This document shows, piece by piece, positions 26,501 through 34,019 of a stretch of 64,000 bases of DNA. Each line of letters opens with the position of its first letter. Positions within the stretch are counted from its first letter, which is position 1. Both the position numbers and the translations under genes were made by a program. The notes beneath the pieces were generated by a model. It saw only the letters and a program-made list of their open reading frames with translations, searched no databases and was not told the origin of the DNA. The stretch spans positions 56,421 through 120,420 of the forward strand of contig CALEZT010000186.1 in assembly GCA_937927975.1 (NCBI GenBank). The letters are read 5' to 3'. This DNA comes from an uncultured Phycisphaerales bacterium. Lineage in GTDB: Bacteria > Planctomycetota > Phycisphaerae > Sedimentisphaerales > Anaerobacaceae.

Positions 26501-28482
26501 AGGCGGCGCAGAAGGAGGCCAGTGAACAGAAGAAGAAAGCGTTCTTCTCGGTGGCGGAATCGGCGTTCGAGCAGGCTCGACGGATGAATCCGAGCGATAC
26601 GTTTCTGCTCGAGAACTACGCGGCGTATTTCCGCGCCCTGGGTCAGAACGACAAAGCCCGACAGTTGCTGGTCGAATCGAACGACAGCCGGCTCCTGTGG
26701 CGGCACTACTTCCGCGTCCGTGACTTCGCAGAGGCCAAACGCCTGCTCACGAAGTTGTATGCCGAAGGCGACGGCCGAGTGGACGCTCTCAAGGGGTTGC
26801 TCCTGGTTGCCGAAGAGACCGGCGACCGGCAGGGGGTGAAGACCCATTCCGAGGAGCTGATCGCGCTCGAAGACAACGTGGTCAATCGTCTCGCTCAACT
26901 GCGTGCGTACCTCAACGCCGGACTCGTCGGCGAGGTCGAATCGAAGCTCCGGAGGTTCAAAGAGAAGTATCCCAACGAATCCAACACCCTGCTGTTGGAG
27001 GCCCAGGTGGCCAAACGCCAGGGGCAGCTCAAGCAGGCGATGGACCTGGTCAACCGCGGCCTGGAGACCAATCAACACAATGCCGCCGCCTGGCAACTCC
27101 GCGGCGAGATCTCCCTGCTCATGGGGGACGAGGATCGGGCGATTCTCGACTTCCGCAAGAGCCGCGAGATCGAGGACAATCCGATCACAGCGATCGGTCT
27201 GGCCAAGGCGTATCTCTGGTCCGGCCGCAACGATGAGGCGGTCAACGAGCTGCGGCGGGCGATCGGACTACCCCAGGCTCCCCTCGAGGCGATGACGCTG
27301 CTGGAAGCCACCTATCGAAAGCTTGGGCGCCTCGACAGTCTCAGAGAGTTCTATGCGAATGTTCTGGCCGAGTCTCCCGACAGTGTCTTCTGGCTGAATC
27401 GGGCGGGCGCATTCGCCCTGGACCAGCGGCAATACGGCCAGGCAGAAGAACTCTTCCGAAAGGCCGTTGAACTCCGCCGCCGCAGTTCGGCGGGACAAAG
27501 CGTCGCAGACCCTGCGCCGGATGCGGAGTACTCCGCGGCGTTGGATGGGTATTTCCGGTCGCTGATTCTGGGCGCAGGCGATCCCGCCGACGCAGGAAAC
27601 TGGCGGCCCCAGAGACTGGATCAGGTGTTCCAGGAAGGTCCGCAGTACGCCGCGACGCCGTACGCCCCTGTGGTCTTCTTCCGAATGGCGGAGGCCAAGA
27701 AGAAGGCGGGAGACGCGAACGCTGCTCGGGATCTGAGCCGACAGGCGGCCGACAAGGCCTGGGCCCATCCGCGTCTGGCCGTGGAAGTCCTTCTCCGCAT
27801 CTACATGTTGCTGGGCGAGGAGGAAGTGTCGGCATACTGCCACCGGCGTCTGGCGGAGGAGCCGGGTTCTCTGACCGCTCACCTCGTTCTGTTCAACCTG
27901 GCCCAGATTCAGGACAAGTACCCCGAGGCGATCGCGGCCATCGACACCTGCATCCGGCTCTCCGGGCCGGATACGCCGGCTGGCGTCGAGCATACGATTC
28001 GCAAGGCCGATCTCCTGACCATCGCCCACAAGAGAACATCCGATAACATCTATCTTGGACAGGCCATTGCGGTCTACGAAAGTCTGCTGTCCAAAATGCC
28101 GAAAAACAGCAGTGTTTTGAACAATCTGGCCTACGTGCTGGCGCAGAGCGACCGGAGACTCGATGTGGCCCTGGCGTACGCCAGGACAGCGGTCGAACAG
28201 AGTCCCGACGTGGCGGGTCACCAGGACACCTATGCCTACGTGCTGTACAAGAACGGAAAGTACGCCGAAGCGGCCGAGACCCTGGCGGTTGCGATCCAGC
28301 AGTATCAGGCAGGTGGTGCGGTCCCTGCGGAGGTGTACGAGCACCTGGGCATGGTGAACGAGGCGCTGGGGCACAAGAGCAAGGCCCTCGCGGCCTATCG
28401 TCGCGCGCTGGAGGCGGGCGGCGATCATACGCCGGACGGAGTCAGACAACGAATCAACTCCGCGATTCAGCGGTTGCAGTAG
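23515..28482 (+). CDS. Giant membrane-anchored TPR protein of the exosortase locus
   Basis: The protein has 1655 residues, with AAAGGGG upstream of the ATG. One membrane helix lies at residues 10-30, followed by a very long periplasmic array of tetratricopeptide-like helical repeats up to the C-terminus (for example GDAAWASKDFKTARENYEKA, LLRGNVKAALGRERESIDDI, and NNLAYVLAQSDRRLDVALAYA read as repeats). Large TPR proteins (PrsT-like) are regular members of PEP-CTERM/exopolysaccharide loci and probably scaffold the export or sorting machinery. A short Gly/Ser/Gln-rich linker near residues 635-650 may separate two arrays. It is followed 12 bases later by the Wzc-like gene. Confidence 0.82.
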   Translation: MARRRLNKKVALMGTTVLLLLVMMVVFIFLRLNRDPAPLIADGDAAWASKDFKTARENYEKAFSLVDSPEMRIELLFKRADVYRELGLWDKVQGCWEAIVTIDPQNVKAHLGRLKYSYILVDSLGGVGRSASGYWEEVLTQARKTLNVIETAGLLEAARVEWEPSFGQIQDRGWSRGAATLGPHLHFVKGRAAMELAGMGAVPSPGDLLREAQADLEEAKKLDRTNPQVYHCLSQVFVTRGKIATSVGNRNEQTQAEKQADEVLAEGVRAAGDSPEVHIHVLARKLNVVQRGTISEAREQMRALESEYDAMTQRFASSAQAHAAKAQFLSFFAAYLDAPSARDKLDKAIVAARQAGTIDPENPEHAILSAGYHYRKSSIYKDASALQTMIDLADRALQLADAQDTPGPTQTARRVNRLSLCSLLARGCVERVLSMPASDPARGELLARAEEAVRQIGQIQGSGDDPEVLKWRGMLELARGQSGKAVMSLYAAYEQNKAANAPGQRDPYLAMTLASIFKETSEIGAVIDFLGTALGAGIIHTKPDAILDYGDALLSAGTYDGALGAAGSFDERYGVTDRSRLLRVKALIAKGLISEAEDALAQLKAEEAAVLSLHLDLVRARTAQVQAAIHQQQVAGRTSSGTGAGDQGQPDAVRGLTAELLGHHRREADLTRRLLKVDPNAVEEQHVGRLCESLVEQGDIGAARTVADAYLQRLPDSPVALFYQALLSEPDPRNCSPARRREIQGQALGAIRDPIRRALELGVFYRQTEQLDQAAAQWRSVLDATASQAAHDMPAYLKIRNISPRHVAVGNLFDLARHREDGRLAEEMVDLARRENLDDCGGSLYAARLAFSRQQYDIALTHLDQCLKHRPVFSHGYLLRGNVKAALGRERESIDDIRESSRLNPTDPTIAKSLANALYLRNHKLGASASSEQKSEARQALERAIHLNPRDVQLLSGYAGLVGEEDPMKAIAILQTIHTNAPTLQNAVMLGRVATEAAQKEASEQKKKAFFSVAESAFEQARRMNPSDTFLLENYAAYFRALGQNDKARQLLVESNDSRLLWRHYFRVRDFAEAKRLLTKLYAEGDGRVDALKGLLLVAEETGDRQGVKTHSEELIALEDNVVNRLAQLRAYLNAGLVGEVESKLRRFKEKYPNESNTLLLEAQVAKRQGQLKQAMDLVNRGLETNQHNAAAWQLRGEISLLMGDEDRAILDFRKSREIEDNPITAIGLAKAYLWSGRNDEAVNELRRAIGLPQAPLEAMTLLEATYRKLGRLDSLREFYANVLAESPDSVFWLNRAGAFALDQRQYGQAEELFRKAVELRRRSSAGQSVADPAPDAEYSAALDGYFRSLILGAGDPADAGNWRPQRLDQVFQEGPQYAATPYAPVVFFRMAEAKKKAGDANAARDLSRQAADKAWAHPRLAVEVLLRIYMLLGEEEVSAYCHRRLAEEPGSLTAHLVLFNLAQIQDKYPEAIAAIDTCIRLSGPDTPAGVEHTIRKADLLTIAHKRTSDNIYLGQAIAVYESLLSKMPKNSSVLNNLAYVLAQSDRRLDVALAYARTAVEQSPDVAGHQDTYAYVLYKNGKYAEAAETLAVAIQQYQAGGAVPAEVYEHLGMVNEALGHKSKALAAYRRALEAGGDHTPDGVRQRINSAIQRLQ

Positions 28483-28494
28483 GGGTGATGCGAC

Positions 28495-30726
28495 ATGATG
28501 AAGAGAAATCCAGCGGCTGCGGGCGCAACGTCGAGACCGACGCAAGCCCGAGGCGCGCCCGAGGCGGCCTTGACGCCGAAAGAAGTGTTCGGCATGGTGC
28601 GCCGGCACGTCTGGCTGATCCTCTTCATGACCGTCGTGGGTGCGGCGGTGGGCGGGGGGGGCTGGTTCCTCGTTCGTCGTTACTTGCCGCTCTACAGGGC
28701 TGAGACCGTGATCAAGGTCTTGCCCCCGGTTGAGACCGATCCGATGGAAATCGTCGCATCGCAGGTTCAGCAGGACATCCAATATGGTCACCGCGTTTCG
28801 CTCGCCAACCTGATGAAGAGCCAGAGCAGCTTGCAGAGACTCCTGCAGCGCGAGGCCGTTCAGGCCACAAACTGGTATCGACAGACCGTCAAGGGGCGAG
28901 GGGGGACCGTTGCGGCGGTGCGGTATCTGGAGAAGAACCTCCGCGTTCATCCGCATCGGGAGGCAGAGCACATCGTGGTTTCGATGGCGTGCGGCCATCC
29001 GGCGGAGGCCGCTCTGATCGTCAACGAGATGGCGGGATTGTTCGTCAAAGAACACGGGGACACCGAGAGGCAGGACGTCACCGACAGGCTCGTCGAATTG
29101 ACCGCCCGCCAGACCGAGATCGAGAAGGACCTTCTGATCAGCGAGACCGCTCTGGACCAGGTCCGAAAGGAAAGCGGAATCACGGATCTGGAGGTACCCG
29201 CGAGCGGTCGATACTTCCAGAACACGATCACCATCCGGCTGAACGATCTGGAACTGCAGAAGAACGAACTGGACCTGGCGGTCAACCAGCTCCGGACCGA
29301 CATCGAGAACCTCAGTCGGTTGGCCGAGGGGCCGATCAACGAGCAGATCGCCTATGCGATCGAACGGGACCCTGTGATGCTTGCACTGGCGCAGCAGATC
29401 GCGCTGGCCGAGGCGCAGTTGTCGGGTCGGCTCTCTCGGTTCGGCGAAGGCCATCGCAGCGTTCTGCAACTGCAGGAAACGATTCAGGAGCTTCAGGCCA
29501 AGAGAGAGGTTCGCAAGACGGAGATCGCCGAGCAGACCCGCCGGGCCAATTTGAAGAACGCCCAGGACAGCCTCCGCGTGTTCGAGGCGCGTCTGACGGA
29601 ACTGGAGCGAATGCGGCAGGCGGCGCTGGTCCAGCAGGCGGCGCTGGACGACGCCCGCGCCACGTACGGCCGGCAGATGAAAATCCGCGATGAACGCGTC
29701 GAGATGCTCAACCAGGTCAAGACGCAGATCGAGAAGTTGCGGATCATGGTCAAGCACCCCGATACGCCCAAAGTGCAGCTCCTGGGCAGGGCGCCTGAGC
29801 CTCTGGAGATGGTCGTCTCCCGCAGTCTGTTGCTGTGGGGACCGGGCGGCACGACGCTCGGCATGATGCTCGGATTGGCTCTGGCCTTCCTCGTGGAGAT
29901 GCTCAACGACCTCGTGCGGACGCCGAGCGACATTCGCCGGTTCCTGCACGTTCCGCTGCTGGGCATCATTCCGGACGCCGACGAGGACCGCGCCGTCGAC
30001 GACGTCGATCTGTGTCACGTTGTGGAGGAGGCCCCTCATTCGCTGGTCGGGGAGTGTTATCGACGGTGCCGGACCAATCTCGATTTGTCCACCGAGGAAG
30101 GGTACAAGACGTTGCTGGTTGCCAGCGGACAGCCCCGCGATGGAAAGACTGCTGTGGCGTGCAATCTGGCCGAGGCCTTTGTCGCCAAGTGCGAGAAGGT
30201 CCTGCTGATCGACGCCAATTTGCGTCAGCCGTGTCTGCATGTGGCTTTTCCACAGGATGCCGCCTATGGCGACGAGCCCCTCCTGGGACTGACGAGCATC
30301 CTGACGGGCGAATGCGAGTATCCCGACGCCGTCAGACCCAGCGGTTTGACCGGTCTGGACATCATCTACGCCGGTCCGATGGCGACCAATCCCGCCGAGC
30401 TGCTGGCCAGCCATCCGATGAAGGACCTGCTGGCGAGCGTTGCGAAGGACTACGATCGAATCCTCATCGACACTCCGCCGGTTCTGCTGGTCAGCGACGT
30501 CAAGGTTCTGGCCCGGCTTGTGAATGCGACGATTCTGGTGTTCAACGCGGCCACCACGAAGCGGGGAGCCGCCCAGCGAACGATCTTCGAGCTCCGGGAA
30601 GTGGGCGCCAATGTGGTCGGGTGCGTGTTGTTCGGCGCCGAGGCCATGAAGGGCGGATACTTCCGTCAGCAGTTCAAGGCCTACCGCAAGTATCTCAAAG
30701 GGCAACTGGCGGCCGGTTCCGCCTGA
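28495..30726 (+). CDS. Wzc-like chain-length regulator with BY-kinase-type ATPase domain
   Basis: The protein has 743 residues. The Wzz domain begins at residue about 27, with first membrane helix 40-62, a long periplasmic coiled-coil part (residues 190-420) and second membrane helix about 446-470. The cytosolic ATPase shows Walker A GQPRDGKT (545-552), A' VLLIDANLRQP (569-579) and Walker B DRILIDTPP (about 655-663). This is the polysaccharide co-polymerase/tyrosine autokinase layout controlling polymer length and export. The C-terminus has only three scattered tyrosines (GGYFRQQFKAYRKYL), weaker than the usual tyrosine cluster, so autophosphorylation may be limited. Its partner is the OPX protein at 19774. 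Confidence 0.88.
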   Translation: MMKRNPAAAGATSRPTQARGAPEAALTPKEVFGMVRRHVWLILFMTVVGAAVGGGGWFLVRRYLPLYRAETVIKVLPPVETDPMEIVASQVQQDIQYGHRVSLANLMKSQSSLQRLLQREAVQATNWYRQTVKGRGGTVAAVRYLEKNLRVHPHREAEHIVVSMACGHPAEAALIVNEMAGLFVKEHGDTERQDVTDRLVELTARQTEIEKDLLISETALDQVRKESGITDLEVPASGRYFQNTITIRLNDLELQKNELDLAVNQLRTDIENLSRLAEGPINEQIAYAIERDPVMLALAQQIALAEAQLSGRLSRFGEGHRSVLQLQETIQELQAKREVRKTEIAEQTRRANLKNAQDSLRVFEARLTELERMRQAALVQQAALDDARATYGRQMKIRDERVEMLNQVKTQIEKLRIMVKHPDTPKVQLLGRAPEPLEMVVSRSLLLWGPGGTTLGMMLGLALAFLVEMLNDLVRTPSDIRRFLHVPLLGIIPDADEDRAVDDVDLCHVVEEAPHSLVGECYRRCRTNLDLSTEEGYKTLLVASGQPRDGKTAVACNLAEAFVAKCEKVLLIDANLRQPCLHVAFPQDAAYGDEPLLGLTSILTGECEYPDAVRPSGLTGLDIIYAGPMATNPAELLASHPMKDLLASVAKDYDRILIDTPPVLLVSDVKVLARLVNATILVFNAATTKRGAAQRTIFELREVGANVVGCVLFGAEAMKGGYFRQQFKAYRKYLKGQLAAGSA

Positions 30727-30831
30727 TCCAAACGCCTGACATGGTCGAAAAAAGAGTTTCTCTGCCCTCGGTTCGGCCGTAAGATGGTGGCTCACTTTGC
30801 CAAAACGATGTTCTGCGAGGGGTTTGAAAGC

Positions 30832-31770
30832 ATGGAGAAGTTTCTGGTGACAGGGGGGGCCGGCTTCATCGGCTCGAACCTGTGCAAGCGATTGGTCGCG
30901 GACGGGTGTTTCGTGCGGGTCGTGGACAATCTTCTGACCGGCAAACGAGGCAATCTCGCGCCGATTATGGACAGGATCGAGTTCATCGAGGCGGATATGG
31001 GCGATCCCGAGGTGGCCCGCGTGGCCACGAAGGGGATCGACGTGGTCTTGCACGAAGGGGCGCTGCCGTCGGTGCCGCGCAGCGTGGACGAGCCGCATTT
31101 GACTCATCAACACTGCATCGACGCCACGTTCACGATGCTGATGGCGGCCCGCGACGCTCGCGTCAAGCGGTTCGTGTATGCCGCCAGTTCATCGGCCTAC
31201 GGCGACACGCCCACGTTGCCCAAGGTCGAGACGATGCGTCCGGACCCTTTGTCTCCGTACGCCGTCGGCAAGCTCGTCGGCGAGTACTACCTCTCGGTGT
31301 TCGCCAGGGTCTATGGCCTGGAGACGATCTCCCTGCGGTATTTCAACGTGTTCGGGCCGGGTCAGGACCCCGCCAGCCAGTACGCCGCGGCCATTCCCGC
31401 CTTCGTCACGTCGATCCTGCGCGACCAACCTCCCACCGTGTACGGCGACGGGGAACAGAGCCGCGATTTCACCTATATCGACAACGTCGTGCACGCTAAT
31501 CTGCTTGCCGCCAGGGCCAAGAAGACCGCCGGCGAGGTGATCAACGTCGCGTGCGGCGAGGCGGTCACGGTCAACGCGATCATCGGCGAGATCAACCGGC
31601 TCCTGGGCAAGAACGTCAAGCCGATTTACGCTCCGTCCCGCGCCGGCGACGTGAAGCATTCCCTGGCCGACATCAGCGGGGCCCGAAAGCTGATCGGGTT
31701 CGAGCCGATCATCCTGTTCCAGGAAGGGCTGGAGAGGTCCATCGACTGGTACCGCTGCAATCTGGGCTGA
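30832..31770 (+). CDS. NAD-dependent sugar-nucleotide epimerase/dehydratase
   Basis: The protein has 312 residues from the ATG at 30832, where the Rossmann fold begins (VTGGAGFIGSNL); upstream in-frame codons encode nothing domain-like. The short-chain dehydrogenase catalytic set is S120/S121, Y143 and K147 (SPYAVGK). The pattern SLRYFNVFGPGQDP and FTYIDNVVHANLLA matches UDP-glucose or UDP-N-acetylglucosamine 4-epimerases (GalE/WbpP group). It would supply an epimerised sugar nucleotide for the exopolysaccharide. It is the last plus-strand gene of the locus. Exact substrate cannot be read from sequence. Confidence 0.85.
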   Translation: MEKFLVTGGAGFIGSNLCKRLVADGCFVRVVDNLLTGKRGNLAPIMDRIEFIEADMGDPEVARVATKGIDVVLHEGALPSVPRSVDEPHLTHQHCIDATFTMLMAARDARVKRFVYAASSSAYGDTPTLPKVETMRPDPLSPYAVGKLVGEYYLSVFARVYGLETISLRYFNVFGPGQDPASQYAAAIPAFVTSILRDQPPTVYGDGEQSRDFTYIDNVVHANLLAARAKKTAGEVINVACGEAVTVNAIIGEINRLLGKNVKPIYAPSRAGDVKHSLADISGARKLIGFEPIILFQEGLERSIDWYRCNLG

Positions 31771-31782
31771 GAGGACGAGCTG

Positions 31783-32238
31783 TTATGGCAACTGCGTGCG
31801 GAGCGATTGGCCCTGCTCGATCAGCTCGTCGCGGGTCGGGTATTCTTTGACGGCCAGGTCGAAGGTCCATTCGTAGGCGTTTACGATCCGACCCGGATAC
31901 AGGATCTGCGCGAAGAAATCGAATGGCGGATAGTCATGCAGCGGGGCCCTGAGCTTGCGGTGCGTGTTGAGGGTCTCGTAGCCGTCCTTGCTGATCCGGA
32001 CCCAGTAGTCCCCATACCAGTTGAACGGCACCGTCACAGGCGAGACGCCGATTTCCTGATCGTTCAGCGTCACGATCGCGCCCTGGGGCTCGGTGTGGAT
32101 CGTCAGCCGGCGTTCCACGCAGCCGGTCAGGAGAACCGCCGCAAGACACAGAGCGACGGGCCATCTGGGATTTGAGATCTGAGACTTGAGATTTGAGATC
32201 ACCGCGAAGCCCTCATTCAACGATCCAACGTCAAACAT
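31783..32238 (-). CDS. PEGA-domain lipoprotein
   Basis: The protein has 151 residues from the ATG at 32238. A GTG at 32202 would give a shorter, more normal signal peptide. The lipobox is LLTGC (C40), followed by a PEGA domain (LTIHTEPQGAIVTLNDQEIG, then SPVTVPFNWYGDYWVRISKDG). PEGA domains are small beta folds on surface or envelope proteins, often sugar-binding or structural. The leader between the ATG and the hydrophobic core (VISNLKSQISN) is encoded by a dispersed repeat at 32168-32200. It follows the AAA ATPase gene on the same strand by 23 bases and converges with the epimerase. Confidence 0.8.
   Translation of the reverse strand: MFDVGSLNEGFAVISNLKSQISNPRWPVALCLAAVLLTGCVERRLTIHTEPQGAIVTLNDQEIGVSPVTVPFNWYGDYWVRISKDGYETLNTHRKLRAPLHDYPPFDFFAQILYPGRIVNAYEWTFDLAVKEYPTRDELIEQGQSLRTQLP
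32168..32200. repeat. Short dispersed-type repeat (GATTTGAGAT units) inside a lipoprotein leader
   Basis: GGATTTGAGATCTGAGACT is followed by TGAGATTTGAGATC, near-repeats of a GAGATTTGAGAT unit. This kind of AT-rich simple element contrasts with the GC-rich coding DNA around it. It encodes the n-region of the PEGA lipoprotein signal peptide. Confidence 0.6.
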
Positions 32239-32261
32239 CAACAATCGACCTTTCTTGTCCG

Positions 32262-33755
32262 TTATTCGGCGATCACGCACCGGCCCTGGGCCCACTGGCG
32301 AAGGGCCGACACTCTTTCGGCCATCGTCGCCGACAGCGGGGGCGAACCCTGCACCGCCGCGACGATCTTCTCCGTGCACAAGTCCGTCTTCTCCGCGTAG
32401 GCGTCGTGCAGAGCGGCGATCACCGCCTGCTCGATTTCCGAGCCGCTGTAGTCCTGCGAAGCCCGGGCCAGCGTGTCCAGGTCGAACCGGGCCGGGTCGC
32501 GCCCTCGCTTTCTCAGATGGATTGCGAAGATCTCTCTGCGAACCTCCTGCGTGGGCAGGTCCACGAAGAAGATCTCGTCGAAACGGCCCTTGCGGAGCAA
32601 CTCCGGCGGCAGGGCCTCGATGTCGTTGGCGGTGGCGACGACGAACACCGGCTGCTGGTGCTCCTGGAGCCAGGTCAGCAGGGTGCCGAACATGCGTTGC
32701 GAGAGCCCGCCGTCGGCGCTTCGGCTGGCCGCCGAGGCGAACGCCTTCTCGATCTCGTCGATCCACAGGATCACCGGCGCCATCATCTCCGTCTGGCGCA
32801 GGGCCTCGCGAAGATTCTTCTCCGATTCGCCGATGTAGCTGGCGTAGAGCGTGCTGGGATCGAGCCTCAGCAGAGGCTGCTGCCACGCGGTGGCGATCGC
32901 CTTGGCGCAGAGGCTCTTGCCTGCCCCCTGGACGCCCAGCATGAGCACGCCCTTGGGCGGGACGATGCCGAATGTCTTGGCCTCGGGACTGAAGACGTCT
33001 TTGCGGTGGCGGAGCCATTTCTTCAGGTTGTTCATGCCGCCGATCTCGTCGAGGTCCAGCGGGGTCTGGATGTACTCGAGCAGGCCGTTCTGCTGGATCA
33101 TCCGCCGCTTGTTGGCGATGATCAGGTTGATGTCGTCGTCGTTGAAGGTCTGGTCGAGGGCCACCGCGTCACTGATGACCCGCACCGCCTGGCGTCGCGT
33201 CAGACCCCTGAGGTTGCGGACGATCGTGTCGAGCCCCTTCTGCGTGATGCCGACCTCGATCGGCTTCTTGCGATGAAGCCGCTGGAGCGTGGCCTTGATG
33301 ATCTGCATGAGCTCCTGCTCGTCCGGATAGGAGATCTCGAACGGCCGGGCGTAGGTCTTGATCACGTCGGGCAGATTGGCCGCGCTGTCGATCATCACCA
33401 TGGTGATGCCGGTCTTGTGGAAGTTGTCGACGAGGTCGCGGAGGATGCGGAGGGCCTTGCCGCTCTTGAGATGGTCGGCCAGATCGAGCGTGACGCAGAT
33501 CGAGCCCGGTCGGGCCTGGGAGAGGTTCAGCAGTCCGGCTGCCGGGACGTCCGTGTCCGCGATGCAGGGACCGCCGTCGATGGCGCCGTCCCGGACGCCG
33601 TCCGCGACGGACCACACCCACAGGTCGCGTTTGAACTTGGCCGCGGTCTTGCGGATGATCTCCAGCGCGTACCGCTCCTCATGCGTCACGATCGAGATGC
33701 AATACGTGCCGCCTTCGATCAACTGTTCGAACCGTTCGAAGTCGTTCATCGACAA
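32262..33755 (-). CDS. AAA ATPase of the Ycf46 type
   Basis: The protein has 497 residues. Residues 1-230 are an N-terminal region related to an inactive ATPase-like fold. Residues 235-490 are an AAA module with Walker A GVQGAGKS (274-281), Walker B ILWIDEIEK (329-337), sensor VVATANDIEALP and arginine finger LLRKGRFDEIFF. This matches the chloroplast/cyanobacterial Ycf46 group, linked in cyanobacteria to inorganic carbon use, though the function elsewhere is unknown. It heads a two-gene minus-strand unit with the PEGA lipoprotein. The start (MSMNDF or MNDF) is ambiguous by two codons. Confidence 0.85.
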   Translation of the reverse strand: MSMNDFERFEQLIEGGTYCISIVTHEERYALEIIRKTAAKFKRDLWVWSVADGVRDGAIDGGPCIADTDVPAAGLLNLSQARPGSICVTLDLADHLKSGKALRILRDLVDNFHKTGITMVMIDSAANLPDVIKTYARPFEISYPDEQELMQIIKATLQRLHRKKPIEVGITQKGLDTIVRNLRGLTRRQAVRVISDAVALDQTFNDDDINLIIANKRRMIQQNGLLEYIQTPLDLDEIGGMNNLKKWLRHRKDVFSPEAKTFGIVPPKGVLMLGVQGAGKSLCAKAIATAWQQPLLRLDPSTLYASYIGESEKNLREALRQTEMMAPVILWIDEIEKAFASAASRSADGGLSQRMFGTLLTWLQEHQQPVFVVATANDIEALPPELLRKGRFDEIFFVDLPTQEVRREIFAIHLRKRGRDPARFDLDTLARASQDYSGSEIEQAVIAALHDAYAEKTDLCTEKIVAAVQGSPPLSATMAERVSALRQWAQGRCVIAE

Positions 33756-33954
33756 TCTTCCCTCTGGATCGCAAGTCGTCGTGCAGCCCTATGGAGCCGC
33801 CAGACACTGCGAGGGTCATCCTACCGGATCGAGCTTTGGCTTTCAACCCCCGCCGGCCGGGGAGAGAGGGAATGCGACGCCGAGACGACCTCGGACTGCT
33901 GTTCAACGCCACGGACGTGGGCGGGACGGCGGGACGAATGTCCTGATCACGGCG

Positions 33955-33983
33955 TTGACAGCCTGGGTGTCTGCGGGTAGCCT
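33955..33983 (+). promoter_or_regulatory. Sigma-70-type promoter for pheT
   Basis: TTGACA (33955-33960) and TAGCCT (33978-33983) are 17 bases apart. Transcription would start near 33990, 30 bases before the ATG. It shows that pheT is transcribed on its own here, since no pheS precedes it. Confidence 0.55.
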
Positions 33984-34019
33984 ATAGGGTTTCAATCGCT
34001 CTGTGTAAGGGTTTGCGAC

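Noticed and set aside
27268..31113. Minus-strand open frame of 1281 codons across the TPR, Wzc-like and epimerase genes
   Set aside because: It spans three well-identified plus-strand genes and has repetitive Arg/His/Gln composition; an antisense artefact.
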